From NCBI RefSeq assembly GCF_030409055.1, contig NZ_CP116619.1, positions 1,831,628 to 1,895,627 on the forward strand: a stretch of 64,000 nt of DNA, in the 5' to 3' direction. The first letter of the stretch is position 1; the number at the start of each line of letters is the position of its first letter. The DNA comes from Trichocoleus desertorum NBK24. GTDB taxonomy: Bacteria > Cyanobacteriota > Cyanobacteriia > FACHB-46. Positions 8,777 to 17,590 of the stretch are shown here, one piece after another. Position numbers and translations under genes: made by a program. The notes beneath the pieces are model-generated. The model was not told where the DNA came from, ran no database searches, and worked only from the letters and a program-made list of their open reading frames with translations.

Positions 8777-8823
8777 ATAAATACTAAAGGATTGCTTAAA
8801 GTCTTCTTATCCATCAATGCTAC

Positions 8824-10215
8824 TTACTTACCAATACAAAAGCGGTTAAAGATGCGATCGAGTACAGATTCAGTGACTTCTTCGCCTGTGATTTCTCCCA
8901 AGGCTTGAATGGCTCCGCGCAGATCAATTGTCCAGAAGTCGAGGGGGAGGCGATCGCTCATGGTGTCTTGGACTTGCTGTAGAGACGCTTTGGCACGAGT
9001 TAGGGCAGCGGCTTGGCGTTGGTTGATGGCTAAATCTAAATTGGCGGCTTGCAGGTTTTCGGTCTGGACGGTGGCAAGGATGGCTTGCTCTAGGTCAGCA
9101 ATGCCTTGGTTTTGGGCGGCGGCTGTGGTGACGACTCGCCGGATGGGTGCAGGATAAGTGATTGATTCGAGATGTGGGGGTGCGACTAAATCAATTTTGT
9201 TGATAACTAAAATCAACGGTCGGTGATGCACTTGGTCATAGATGGTTTGGTCAGCCTCGGTCCAGCCTGCTTGAGCATCAATGGTGAATAGCACTAAATC
9301 AGCGGCTTGGGCTGCTAAGCGCGATCGCTCTACGCCAATTTTTTCGACTTGGTCTTCGGTGTCGCGGATTCCCGCAGTATCTAACACTTGTACGGGGATA
9401 CCACCGACTACTAGCTGAGATTCGACGACATCACGGGTGGTGCCAGGGAGATCGGTGACAATGGCGCGATCGCTACGGCTCCAAGCATTGAGTAAGCTGG
9501 ATTTACCGACATTCGGACGACCGACGATCGCAACTTTGAGGCCAGTTCGCAGCAGTTCTCCTTGTTCAGCAGTAGCGAGAATCTGAGTCACCTCAGCCAC
9601 TACTTGATGGAGTTGCGCTTGAATTCCTGGCTCATTCAGAGGTGCGAGGTCTTCTTCAAAGTCAATCCGGGCTTCAATTTCAGCCAAGATGTCTAAACAA
9701 GTGGTTCGGAGTTGGCGAATGGGATGGGCGAGTTTACCTTGTAATCCTGCTAGAGCGGTTTGAGCGGCTTGAGGCGATCGCGCTCCCACTAAGTCGGCAA
9801 TGCTTTCGGCTTGGGTTAAGTCAAGTCGGCCATTCAGGAACGCTCGGAGGGTAAACTCTCCGGGTTGTGCCAGTTGTGCTCCTTGCTCTAAGCAAAGCTG
9901 CAAAACCTGCTGCACCGCCATGATGCCGCCGTGACAGTGAAACTCGACGACATCTTCACGGGTGTAGGAACGGGGAGTTAGCATCAACAGCAGTAAGGCT
10001 TCGTCTACCACTTGCTGGGTTTCGGGGTGGCGCACATAGCCGTAGAGGATTTGGTGGCTCTGCCAAGTTTGCTGTCCAGGGGCATGAAACAGGGTTTTGG
10101 CGATCGCGACTGCTTCAGCTCCAGACATACGTACAATGCCAACGCTTCCTTGTTGCGGCACAATGGCTGTGGCGATCGCGGCGATCGTTTTTCCCTGTGT
10201 GACTCTCCTAGACAT
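8824..10215 (-). CDS. mnmE: tRNA-modifying GTPase MnmE
   Basis: MnmE with MnmG adds the 5-carboxymethylaminomethyl group to wobble uridine 34 of several tRNAs. The N-terminal tetrahydrofolate-binding domain ([20 protein letters not shown]) is followed by a helical domain holding the G domain: [12 protein letters not shown] (G1), LPGTTRDVV (G2), DTAGIRDT (G3), NKIDL (G4). The protein ends in the catalytic FCIGK with its essential Cys. The frame is open to 10242, but the ATG at 10215 (MSRRVTQGK) gives the usual N-terminus and a 463-aa protein. A housekeeping gene. Confidence 0.96.
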   Translation of the reverse strand: MSRRVTQGKTIAAIATAIVPQQGSVGIVRMSGAEAVAIAKTLFHAPGQQTWQSHQILYGYVRHPETQQVVDEALLLLMLTPRSYTREDVVEFHCHGGIMAVQQVLQLCLEQGAQLAQPGEFTLRAFLNGRLDLTQAESIADLVGARSPQAAQTALAGLQGKLAHPIRQLRTTCLDILAEIEARIDFEEDLAPLNEPGIQAQLHQVVAEVTQILATAEQGELLRTGLKVAIVGRPNVGKSSLLNAWSRSDRAIVTDLPGTTRDVVESQLVVGGIPVQVLDTAGIRDTEDQVEKIGVERSRLAAQAADLVLFTIDAQAGWTEADQTIYDQVHHRPLILVINKIDLVAPPHLESITYPAPIRRVVTTAAAQNQGIADLEQAILATVQTENLQAANLDLAINQRQAAALTRAKASLQQVQDTMSDRLPLDFWTIDLRGAIQALGEITGEEVTESVLDRIFNRFCIGK

Positions 10216-10843
10216 GATTGCTCCGTAACTGGAAGGCTTCAATTACTTGCCTACCCTTCATAATAGGGTCTGGGATGGAAACGCCAAGAGGATCGTCCAA
10301 TGTTGGGTTCTTTGAGCGCTGGCACCGGAATAAAGTTAGGTTTGCTCGCATTGGTGGGGCTGCTGTTGGTGTTTGGCGATCATCGGATTCCTGCCTGGGT
10401 CAACTTACTGCTCGATCGCTTTGCCTCGCCGCCTGTCAAAGAGTTTTATCAAAAGGTCGTGGAACCGCACCAGGAACTTGGTTGGGTGGTGGCGATTTTG
10501 GGATTAGTAGAACTCCTGGCAATACTGATTCCTGAAAAGCGAGGGCAGGCGTTTGTTGAGGTGCCTGTCAGCCTGGGTCTAACCATTACAACCAGTTGGT
10601 TTGTTTCTCGTTTATTCAAGCAATTTTTTGAGTTTTACATCTTAGAAGCAGTTATTAAAAGTGGGCGGAAGTCAAATAGTGAATTCCTGATTTTGATGCA
10701 ACTGCTGGTGAATGTTGGCATTGTGCTTGTAGCGATCGTGCTCTTTGCCCAAACCCACCGCATCAACATCGTTGGCTTAATTGCCAGCTTAGGAATTGGC
10801 GGTTTATCGGTGGCTTTTGCTGCCCAAAAAACACTAGAACAAC

Positions 10844-12132
10844 CTGCTTGACTGACAAAAGTCTGAGTGATTGAAAAGAAGGCTAGGAGGGAAGAGGAGC
10901 TTGGTTTAAGCTGATCAGTTACCACACCCATTAGCAAAACCAATGGCTCCTACTTCCCGTCTCTATGATGCGTTGCACGATTATCTGAGTCAATGCCAAG
11001 ACCTCTGGCGCGATGTTCGACATCTGCAAACGTTGTGCTGGATGATGGTTGGCATCATCCAAAGTCAGCAGATTCATCTCAATGGTTTTGGAGTTTATGT
11101 TCTGAGCCGCGCCACCTATGCTCAGTCCCATCAACGACGATTTCGGCGGTGGTTGTCGAATCGTCGCATTGACGTGGCAAGCATGCATCAGGTGCTGATG
11201 GCTCAAGCCTTATCTCAATGGAGTCACGAGCGGATCTATTTGAGCTTGGACACCACAGTGCTGTGGAATTGCTTCTGCCTGGTGTGGGTCGGGGTTGTGT
11301 ATCGAGGACGAACCCTTCCCATCGCTTGGAGAGTCGTTGCCCAATCCAGCAGCAGTGTGCGATTGTGGACGATTCAACGGGTGCTGCGCCAATCGGCACG
11401 GTTGCTGCCAGAAGGAGTCGCAGTCGTCTTGCTCGCAGACCGAGGTTTTGCAGATGGCAAGTTGATGAAGTATCTCACCCAGACCTTGGGTTGGCATTTC
11501 CGTATCCGCATCAAAAGCTCGTTCCAGTTTCAACTCGCCGGTCGTTGGCACCGGGTTTCATCGGTGCGACTGCAACCAGGCCAAGCCTACTTCACCCCAG
11601 CCGTGTTCCTGGGTAAAAAGAAACCCTATGGCAATGTTTACCTGGCCTTTGCTCATGACCGAGATGCGGATGAAGATTGGGTGGTCGTCAGCGATGAACC
11701 CACCACTTTACAAACCTTTGCCCAATACCGATTGCGGTTCCAAGTGGAAGAATCCTTTTTGGATCTCAAGTCGAATGGCTTCAACTTGGAAGCATCACGC
11801 TTACGGGACAAGTTTGCGCTAACTCAACTGTGTGGGGTGATGGCGCTGACCATGCTGTTTCTAGTGTTGCAAGGGGTTCAGGTGGTGACATCATGCCAGC
11901 GCCGTTTGGTCGATACTCACTGGAATCGGGGCATGAGTTATCTCAAGTTGGGCTGGAACTGGATTCGTTTAGCGATTACTCAACAGCGGAAACTCTCTCT
12001 GTTTCAGTTTCTATCGAGTGCACCGGACCCGCACCCTGCGATCGCTTCTCAACGACAACAGGATCAGTCCTTGAATCGTGAGTTTATTGTTCTGAAACGC
12101 TTTCCAGCTTTTTAGTTTTGTCAGTCAAGCAG
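10844..12132 (+). mobile_element. IS4-family insertion sequence (1,289 bp)
   Basis: The ends are perfect 17-bp inverted repeats (CTGCTTGACTGACAAAA at 10844-10860 and its complement at 12116-12132). A 10-bp direct repeat, CTAGAACAAC, flanks them, typical of the 10-12 bp duplications of the IS4 family. It carries one transposase gene in the same direction as the disrupted channel gene. Intact ends, intact gene and an exact target duplication point to a recent insertion. Confidence 0.96.
10943..12115 (+). CDS. IS4-family transposase (DDE)
   Basis: The 390-aa protein has an RNase H-like DDE core: IYLSLDTTVLW (first Asp), VVLLADRGFAD (second Asp), and the IS4 Y-2-R-3-E-6-K signature in YRLRFQVEESFLDLK (catalytic Glu). 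Full length with no stop or frameshift, so probably active. It starts about 100 bp inside the left end and stops one base before the right inverted repeat. Confidence 0.95.
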   Translation: MAPTSRLYDALHDYLSQCQDLWRDVRHLQTLCWMMVGIIQSQQIHLNGFGVYVLSRATYAQSHQRRFRRWLSNRRIDVASMHQVLMAQALSQWSHERIYLSLDTTVLWNCFCLVWVGVVYRGRTLPIAWRVVAQSSSSVRLWTIQRVLRQSARLLPEGVAVVLLADRGFADGKLMKYLTQTLGWHFRIRIKSSFQFQLAGRWHRVSSVRLQPGQAYFTPAVFLGKKKPYGNVYLAFAHDRDADEDWVVVSDEPTTLQTFAQYRLRFQVEESFLDLKSNGFNLEASRLRDKFALTQLCGVMALTMLFLVLQGVQVVTSCQRRLVDTHWNRGMSYLKLGWNWIRLAITQQRKLSLFQFLSSAPDPHPAIASQRQQDQSLNREFIVLKRFPAF

Positions 12133-12690
12133 CTAGAACAACTCTTAGGAGGAATCGTTTTATATCTCGATCGCCCCTTTGTGGTAGATGACTATATTGG
12201 CTTGCCAGATGGCGTATTCGGACGAGTGGAATCGATCGGTTTACGCTCAACTAAGATTCGTACTTCGGGCAAGGGGACATTAGTAATTGTGCCCAATAGT
12301 TCTCTAACACAGTTAACGATTGAGAATTATACAGGCGGCAAGAAGGTGATGGCTTTGGTTTACTTGAATTTCTATCAAGTGATTGCAATCGCTGACCGAG
12401 CCTTGGTGCAACAGATTATTATTGACAGCACCGATGATATTTTTGGCATCGATACCCAGAATACTATTGTTACGTTTAAGGATTTCACTGATGCTTTGGG
12501 ACAGGCGCGATCGCAAGCTCAAGTCACCTTCTTTATTTTGGGTTCAGAAGAAGTATCAATGACCCTGCGGCGGCAGCTTCTCGATATTGCCAACCAAACC
12601 ATTACAGAAAAACTCAAAACCTACGGGATGACATTTGATATCGAAGAGCCAACCATTTATGTGGATGCTCCCATCACCATCTAAATCTAG

Positions 12691-13797
12691 ATGAATATTG
12701 CTAATTCAGTTTCTAGTTTCATTCAAGTTGATGTTGCCAGAGCAATATTGCAAAGAGCAACTATTTTCTTATTATTTGTGCTGCTCTCTTTACTGGTTGG
12801 TCGCTATACTCCTGAAATTGTCAAGTTAGTAATTCGGCGGTTTTCACCAGAACAAGTCGCAGAAATTTATGACCATTTAATTGACCCGATTAAACCAGTT
12901 TTCAAGGTTGCTGGCACTTTCGTTTTGATTTCCTGGTCTCTCGCTTGGATTCGAGCCTATCCTGCGTTTTATGGCTTTATTAAGCCGTTTATTGATCTAG
13001 CAGTCGTTACAAGTTTAGCTTGGCTTGCTTCCAGGCTATTCCGGCAGTTTGTTCGCACCTATGGCATTGATTTAGTGCGGAAAGTAGGCCGAGAAGTTGA
13101 TGAATTGTTACTAGTAGTAGAGACGTTAGCCAACGTCTTGATTGGGTTTATTGCTGTCTTTGCTTTTGCCCAGAGTCAGCAATTTAACTTAATTGGCTTA
13201 ATGGCAAGCTTAGGTTTAGGCGGATTAGCGATCGCCTTTGCCGCCCAAAAAACCTTAGAACAATTGCTCAGCACAGTTGTCTTGTATTTAGACCGTCCCT
13301 TTGAACCAGGAGACTATATTCGCTTGCCCAGTGGATTATTTGGACGGGTAGAGTCTATCGGGTTGCGCTCTACTAAAATCCGCACTGCGGCGAAAAGTAC
13401 GCTATTTATTGTACCCAATTCTACTCTGGCCAACTTAGAGATTGAAAACATTACTAGAGGCAAGAAAATCATGGTCTTGCTCTATCTAGATTTCTTGAAT
13501 AATTTGCAAGACCGAGAGCAAGCTTTAGTGCAACAAGTGATTATCGAAAGTACCGATTCAGTGTTTGGCATTGACCCAGGTAGCACCAATATTACTTTTA
13601 CTCAACAAGCTCCACCGCAAGCAACCCAAGCCAGAGTTACATTTTTTATCTTGGGTTCTAGTGAAAACTCGCTGCAACTTAGGAAGCGATTGCTAGAGGT
13701 TGCCAATACTAAAATTTCTCAACAACTGAGAAACTTCGGTATTGAGTTTGTACTACAAGAACCCACAATTTATATTGAATCTCCCATCACAATTTAA
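12691..13797 (+). CDS. MscS-family mechanosensitive ion channel
   Basis: The 368-aa protein has three or four N-terminal TM segments, a pore helix (LIGLMASLGLGGLAIAFAAQKT), and the cytoplasmic beta domain (LYLDRPFEPGDYIRLPSGLFGRVESIGLRST is the region, ~residues 205-235) followed by the alpha/beta cage. It is a tandem paralogue of the IS-split gene 7 bp upstream, sharing long near-identical stretches around the pore and beta domain. With the upstream copy broken, this copy presumably carries the function. A third, longer MscS gene lies at 43766. Confidence 0.93.
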   Translation: MNIANSVSSFIQVDVARAILQRATIFLLFVLLSLLVGRYTPEIVKLVIRRFSPEQVAEIYDHLIDPIKPVFKVAGTFVLISWSLAWIRAYPAFYGFIKPFIDLAVVTSLAWLASRLFRQFVRTYGIDLVRKVGREVDELLLVVETLANVLIGFIAVFAFAQSQQFNLIGLMASLGLGGLAIAFAAQKTLEQLLSTVVLYLDRPFEPGDYIRLPSGLFGRVESIGLRSTKIRTAAKSTLFIVPNSTLANLEIENITRGKKIMVLLYLDFLNNLQDREQALVQQVIIESTDSVFGIDPGSTNITFTQQAPPQATQARVTFFILGSSENSLQLRKRLLEVANTKISQQLRNFGIEFVLQEPTIYIESPITI

Positions 13798-14132
13798 GCG
13801 CGATCGCTGTAAAATTCTTAACTAGTGCGTTTTATAGACTGGTAGTAGAAATTGCTAGCTCTGCTAACGATTGGTGCATGGTTCCCCCTGAGTTAATCCT
13901 GAGAATTCCATTTACACCCTTGAAATAGCAAGTTTTTCAGGCTAGAGGCAAAAAAGTCAAGACTGACAATTATGTTGTAGATACTACTAGAGAACCTATA
14001 GATGAAGCATTCTTGGACGGGAAGGCGATCGCCAAGCTTAAAAGCGATCGCCTTCCCAAGAAAACGCGATCGCCCTTACCATTAACGGAGTCCGTCCGAA
14101 GTCTAATAGAGGCGATCGCACTTGGCAACTTT
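13798..14132. other. HIP1-rich intergenic region
   Basis: No gene seen. At least five GCGATCGC or closely related octamers cluster between 13799 and 14120. Two of them form the arms of a 14-bp perfect hairpin (14019-14032 with 14044-14057, GGGAAGGCGATCGC, 11-nt loop). The right end meets the left end of the IS1-type element. Confidence 0.6.
14019..14057. repeat. 14-bp inverted repeat built on HIP1 octamers
   Basis: GGGAAGGCGATCGC at 14019-14032 is repeated in reverse complement at 14044-14057 with an 11-nt loop. Since HIP1 is itself palindromic, two HIP1 sites with matching flanks have become a strong hairpin. It lies more than 200 bp after the channel gene and lacks a T tract, so it is not an obvious terminator. 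Confidence 0.7.
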
Positions 14133-14196
14133 GGTCGTGCATCAAAATGTGGTGGGCTCGGTAAAGTAGAAAGGCACCCACCCCAAAGCATGATCT

Positions 14197-14574
14197 ATGG
14201 AATGCAAACTCTGTGCTTACCCCCGCACCCATAAACATGGCAAAGCTCCTAACGGTAGCCAACGATATTTCTGTCCGCAGTGCCAGCAAACGTTCAATGA
14301 ACGCTTTGACACCTTGTACTATCATCGCCAAGTCACGCCAGAACAGATTCGACAGGTATTGCAGGCCCATAGCGAAGGCAGCAGTCTGAGAGGGATTAGC
14401 CGCACGAGTGGACTGGCCTATAACACAGTCGTTAGCATCGTTCGTGCTGCTAGTCAGCAGGCGCAATTGGTGCATAATGCTCAAGTTCAGGCAGTACAAA
14501 CACAGGAAGTGAGCGCGGATGAACTGTGGTCATTTGTCGCAAAAAACAGAAACAGTGCCTTCCCGACGAGTTAG
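14197..14574 (+). CDS. IS1 transposase, upstream frame (InsA-like)
   Basis: This 125-aa frame has the InsA zinc finger (MECKLCAYPRTHKHGKAPNG then YFCPQCQQTF) and an HTH (LRGISRTSGLAYNTVVSIV). It ends shortly after the sequence AAAAAAC at 14541-14547. Ribosomes slipping back one base there would enter the downstream frame and make the fused InsAB' transposase, as in classical IS1. Confidence 0.9.
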   Translation: MECKLCAYPRTHKHGKAPNGSQRYFCPQCQQTFNERFDTLYYHRQVTPEQIRQVLQAHSEGSSLRGISRTSGLAYNTVVSIVRAASQQAQLVHNAQVQAVQTQEVSADELWSFVAKNRNSAFPTS

Positions 14575-15026
14575 AGGTGGGGGATTGCTGGATTGGCGTG
14601 AGTCTAGCGGATTCGAGTGGACTGATCCTAGCGGCCCGAGTGGGAAAACATACGGATGAATTGATTGAGGAGTTAGTGGTTAGTAGTGAAGGCAAAACCG
14701 TCTGTAGATGTTGGAATAGTGATGGTTGGGGAGGCTACGAGAGAGTATTGCCGCCTGAGATTCTCCACCATCTTGGTAAAGATAAGACGCAACGCTTAGA
14801 GAGAACCAATGGAGTGGTGAGACAACAGACCGGACGGTGGCACCGCAGACAGAACAAGTTTGGCAAGGTGTGGGAACAAACCAAGGTAACGACGCGGATA
14901 GTCGTGAGTTACTTCAATTGGATTTGGCAGCATAGTCGCTTGAAGACGACAGCAGCGCAACGAGCAGGATTAACGCTACAGCCCTGGACTTGGCATGATT
15001 TAATCACTTATCCCACTATTATTTGA
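14526..15026 (+). CDS. IS1 transposase, downstream frame (InsB-like)
   Basis: The 166-aa frame carries the DDE catalytic part (CWIGVSLADSSGLILAARVG, CWNSDGWGGYERVLP, and HxxxxLERTNGVVRQQTGRWHR region). It is in the -1 frame relative to InsA and is normally reached by frameshifting at the A6C run, not from its own start; the listed start simply opens the frame. Confidence 0.88.
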   Translation: MVICRKKQKQCLPDELEVGDCWIGVSLADSSGLILAARVGKHTDELIEELVVSSEGKTVCRCWNSDGWGGYERVLPPEILHHLGKDKTQRLERTNGVVRQQTGRWHRRQNKFGKVWEQTKVTTRIVVSYFNWIWQHSRLKTTAAQRAGLTLQPWTWHDLITYPTII

Positions 15027-15120
15027 TGCACTACCGTGTTTTCAAATTTGTCGAACTGATACATGAGATGATAAAAGCGGCAAGGCGGTGACCTTGTCGC
15101 TAGATTTTTTATGTACATTG

Positions 15121-15723
15121 TTACTGCATATTCTCTAAACGTTTTATAGCTTGAAACCACGCTTGCTGAGCAGCAGGAGGCCAAGAGGGGTCGAACTCTG
15201 GAAGCATTGAAAGTCTCATTTGTATTTTCTCTTTTAGACTCAACTTATTGGGAGAATCGTCTTCCTCGGTTTTACCTAACTTGGTTTCCATTGCCCCAGT
15301 TACCTCATGGAGATTATTGATTTCTTGCTCGTACTTAGTATTCTTTGAAAGAACTATTCGAGCGATCGCATCTGGTTCATTCTCAACAAGTTTTTTGATT
15401 TCCTCAATTTCTTCTTCAGATATCTCTGGGGATATGTAGTAATAGAATTCCTGAACTCCTGAACTCTTTGGGTTTTCACCTCCTCCACGCTTCTCCCGTT
15501 TAACAACACCAATCTTGATCAACTTATCAAGCCGAGAATGTTCATTCTGTGGCTTTGACTTTAAATCTTGAACCACTTCATTTAGCGTTGCTCCCTTTCG
15601 GTGGTTTAGATCTATTACGATCTTGTAATAGGGTTCGACGGATCGAACTTTCATCGACTGTATCCGTTCACGTAGCGACTGTCTTTGTGAATCCATGTAA
15701 TTCATTGGTTTCTGGTCGTCCAT
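15121..15723 (-). CDS. hypothetical protein with winged-helix-like N-terminus
   Basis: The 200-aa protein is not one I recognise. The ATG at 15723 is chosen because AGGAGGTG precedes it closely; the frame is open further to 15759. Residues ~30-110 (VEPYYKIVIDLNHRKGATLN..LDKLIKIGVVKREKRGGG) look like a winged-helix fold. An acidic coiled stretch follows (EISEEEIEEIKKLVENE), and the C-terminus has LPEFDPSWPPAAQQAWFQAI, a Trp-rich motif I have seen as a short C-terminal module in accessory proteins but cannot name. It lies just after the IS1 element and lacks partners. A DNA-binding role is only a guess. Confidence 0.65.
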   Translation of the reverse strand: MDDQKPMNYMDSQRQSLRERIQSMKVRSVEPYYKIVIDLNHRKGATLNEVVQDLKSKPQNEHSRLDKLIKIGVVKREKRGGGENPKSSGVQEFYYYISPEISEEEIEEIKKLVENEPDAIARIVLSKNTKYEQEINNLHEVTGAMETKLGKTEEDDSPNKLSLKEKIQMRLSMLPEFDPSWPPAAQQAWFQAIKRLENMQ

Positions 15724-16064
15724 TACACCTCCTTTTTGCCGTGTAAAGGATAATGACACTTGGAGGCAGAATTCAACAGGTAAGATGCCCTCCTAGCAAG
15801 AAATAACTAAGCATCTATGCCAGTTGATGTCCACAAAAGAGCATATTGAGGAAGTTGAGATTTAATTGATGAAGTGACGAATCTTTTTCTTGCCATTCAA
15901 CGATCGACTATGACTCAATAGTACTGCAAACGATCGTTGAATGGCAAGGCTAGTTGAATTCTATGCTTGCGTTTCTGAGAAAGCTGGTTCTGAGGAGCCT
16001 ATTGAACACAAAGGCGATCGCATGGGTGAAGCGATCGCGCTTCTGTACACAAAGGCGATCGCCT
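15724..16064. other. intergenic region with long inverted repeat and duplicated HIP1 tract
   Basis: No supported gene; a 62-codon frame at 15941-16129 overlaps the end of selO antisense and is probably chance. The stretch holds the 18-bp inverted repeat at 15889-15948 and, after it, ACACAAAGGCGATCGC twice (near 16007 and 16048). Confidence 0.55.
15889..15948. repeat. 18-bp perfect inverted repeat with 24-bp spacer
   Basis: CTTGCCATTCAACGATCG (15889-15906) returns as its exact complement at 15931-15948. The left arm is preceded by TCTTTTT. On the minus strand, that gives a long stem followed by A-rich sequence, and on the plus strand no T tract follows, so it is not a normal terminator. It could be a tiny transposon remnant (MITE-like) or an operator pair; I cannot tell which. 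Confidence 0.75.
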
Positions 16065-17501
16065 TCAATTTCCGGTACGAATCTTTGCTAGCAGATCATA
16101 GAATGGCTGCCAGTTATCTTCTTGGGTGATCGGTTCCCAAATCGCTTCAACTTCAGGGCGGATCAGAGGTGTGGTGGGGTTATGTCGGTTGAGCCTTTGG
16201 GCTATGTTCTCCATTTCCTCGATGGGCTGGCTGATTAGCAGGGTGTGATAATGTTGCCGCCAACGATCTAAACAGGCTTTTTGCTCATCGTTAGTAGCGA
16301 AGTCAGCAGTGTTTAGGATGCCGCCATCTTCTCGCCAACTGACGTTGAACTGTTGTTTCAGCTCGCGGAAGAAAGCGTGGTATCCCACTTCACACACTTC
16401 CAGCAATTGCAGCGTCCGTTTAATGAGTTCATTGGTCTCTGCTTCTGGTAGCTCAGCAAAACCGAGTTTATTCAACATGCGTTGACGATAGGTGGCATAG
16501 TAGTAATCGCCAAACTTGGCTAAACCCGCTTCCATATCCGCGATCGCCATCACCGCAGACAAAGGCGTTTGCAGCATTTCTAGATTGAGCTGACAGATTC
16601 CCGGCTGGTTGCCATAGCAGTAGCGCCCAGAATAGTCAAAATAGGCGGCTGTAAAGCGAAGATCGTAATGGTCCATAAAGGCATAAGGACCGTAATCAAA
16701 ACTCTCTCCAGTGATCGACATGTTGTCCGTGTTTAGCACCGCATGACAGAACCCTACCGACATCCACTGTGCCGTCAGTTCTGCCACCCGTTGCACTAGC
16801 TCTGCATAGAACAGGGCATAGCGATCGCTCTCTCCCTGCAAGTGAGGATAGTAGTACTCAATCACATGGTCTAGCAGCTTTTGAATCAGATCCTTCCGCT
16901 TCACGTAGTGCAAGCGCTCAAAGGTGCCAAAGCGGATATGCGATCGGTTGAAGCGCACCATCACTGAGGAGCGAGTGGGGGAGGGTTCATCACCGCGCCA
17001 CAAGTTTTCTCCCGTTTCAATCATGCTCAAGCAACGAGAAGTCCGCACACCCAGATAGTTCAGCGCTTCTGCCGCCAAGACTTCCCGCACGCCGCCTTTT
17101 AGTGTCAGTCTGCCGTCGCCACCACGAGAGTAGGGAGTGGTGCCAGAGCCTTTAGTACCAAAGTCGTAGAGTTCGCCATCGGTGCCGCGCACTTGACCGT
17201 AAAGGAAGCCCCGACCATCCCCCAAGAAAGCGTTATATTCACCAAACTGATAGCCGTGGTAACGCATTGCCAGCAGTGGTTGGCGACCCTCAAACCTGCC
17301 AAACGCCTCAATGAAGTCTTCGTCTGTCACCGCTTGCGGGTCAAGGCCGATTTTGGGCAGGAGGTCATCGTTACGCCACCGCAAAATTTGGGCAGGAAAC
17401 GCAGCGGCAGCGACCACATCAGAGTAGTCTTCCCCTAACGATTCAAAGGCAGGTTCGTAGTTGAGAGCCAGGAAAGGATTGGTACGAGCAGCGGGGGTCA
17501 T
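16065..17501 (-). CDS. selO: protein adenylyltransferase SelO (YdiU)
   Basis: SelO is a pseudokinase-fold enzyme that transfers AMP from ATP to Ser, Thr or Tyr of target proteins, linked to redox stress. The 478-aa product carries the family core: [35 protein letters not shown] (nucleotide-binding loop), [18 protein letters not shown] and [20 protein letters not shown] (metal-binding Asn and Asp). The C-terminal selenocysteine/cysteine of eukaryotic and some bacterial SelO is not evident. Length is normal for cyanobacterial copies. Stand-alone gene. Confidence 0.94.
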   Translation of the reverse strand: MTPAARTNPFLALNYEPAFESLGEDYSDVVAAAAFPAQILRWRNDDLLPKIGLDPQAVTDEDFIEAFGRFEGRQPLLAMRYHGYQFGEYNAFLGDGRGFLYGQVRGTDGELYDFGTKGSGTTPYSRGGDGRLTLKGGVREVLAAEALNYLGVRTSRCLSMIETGENLWRGDEPSPTRSSVMVRFNRSHIRFGTFERLHYVKRKDLIQKLLDHVIEYYYPHLQGESDRYALFYAELVQRVAELTAQWMSVGFCHAVLNTDNMSITGESFDYGPYAFMDHYDLRFTAAYFDYSGRYCYGNQPGICQLNLEMLQTPLSAVMAIADMEAGLAKFGDYYYATYRQRMLNKLGFAELPEAETNELIKRTLQLLEVCEVGYHAFFRELKQQFNVSWREDGGILNTADFATNDEQKACLDRWRQHYHTLLISQPIEEMENIAQRLNRHNPTTPLIRPEVEAIWEPITQEDNWQPFYDLLAKIRTGN

Positions 17502-17590
17502 GCAAGATTACAGGTAGTCGTCCGGACTCCTTCATCCTGCCACTAATCCACCTGAGTTGTGTGCTGGGTTGGTGGTGCGATCGCCTTGGT

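Larger units (their letters stand above)
10300..12684 (+). pseudogene. MscS-family mechanosensitive channel gene split by an IS4-type element
   Basis: The coding parts are 10300-10843 and 12143-12684. Removing the 1,289-bp element (10844-12132) and one copy of the 10-bp duplication CTAGAACAAC (10834-10843 = 12133-12142) restores one frame of about 361 aa that reads through AAQKTLEQLLGGIVLYLDRP at the junction. The restored protein matches the intact paralogue just downstream, with TM helices, the pore-lining GLIASLGIGGLSVAFAAQK segment and the MscS beta domain. As it stands the 5' fragment ends two codons into the IS and the 3' fragment lacks the pore, so no channel is made unless the IS excises. 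These channels release osmolytes during hypo-osmotic shock. Confidence 0.93.
14133..15035 (+). mobile_element. IS1-family insertion sequence (about 903 bp)
   Basis: Imperfect terminal inverted repeats begin GGTCGTGCATCAAA at 14133 and, on the other strand, GGTAGTGCATCAAA ending at 15035, with the GGT start expected of IS1. Two overlapping frames encode the transposase through an A6C slippage signal. The 9 bp on either side (GGCAACTTT and GTGTTTTCA) do not match, so the target duplication has been lost or the element was rearranged. Confidence 0.85.

Noticed and set aside
14124-15044. 9-bp target duplication for the IS1 element
   Set aside because: The flanks GGCAACTTT and GTGTTTTCA differ, so no duplication is claimed.
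15941-16129. 62-codon frame after the 18-bp inverted repeat
   Set aside because: Made largely of HIP1 repeats and running into the selO end; no protein-like features.
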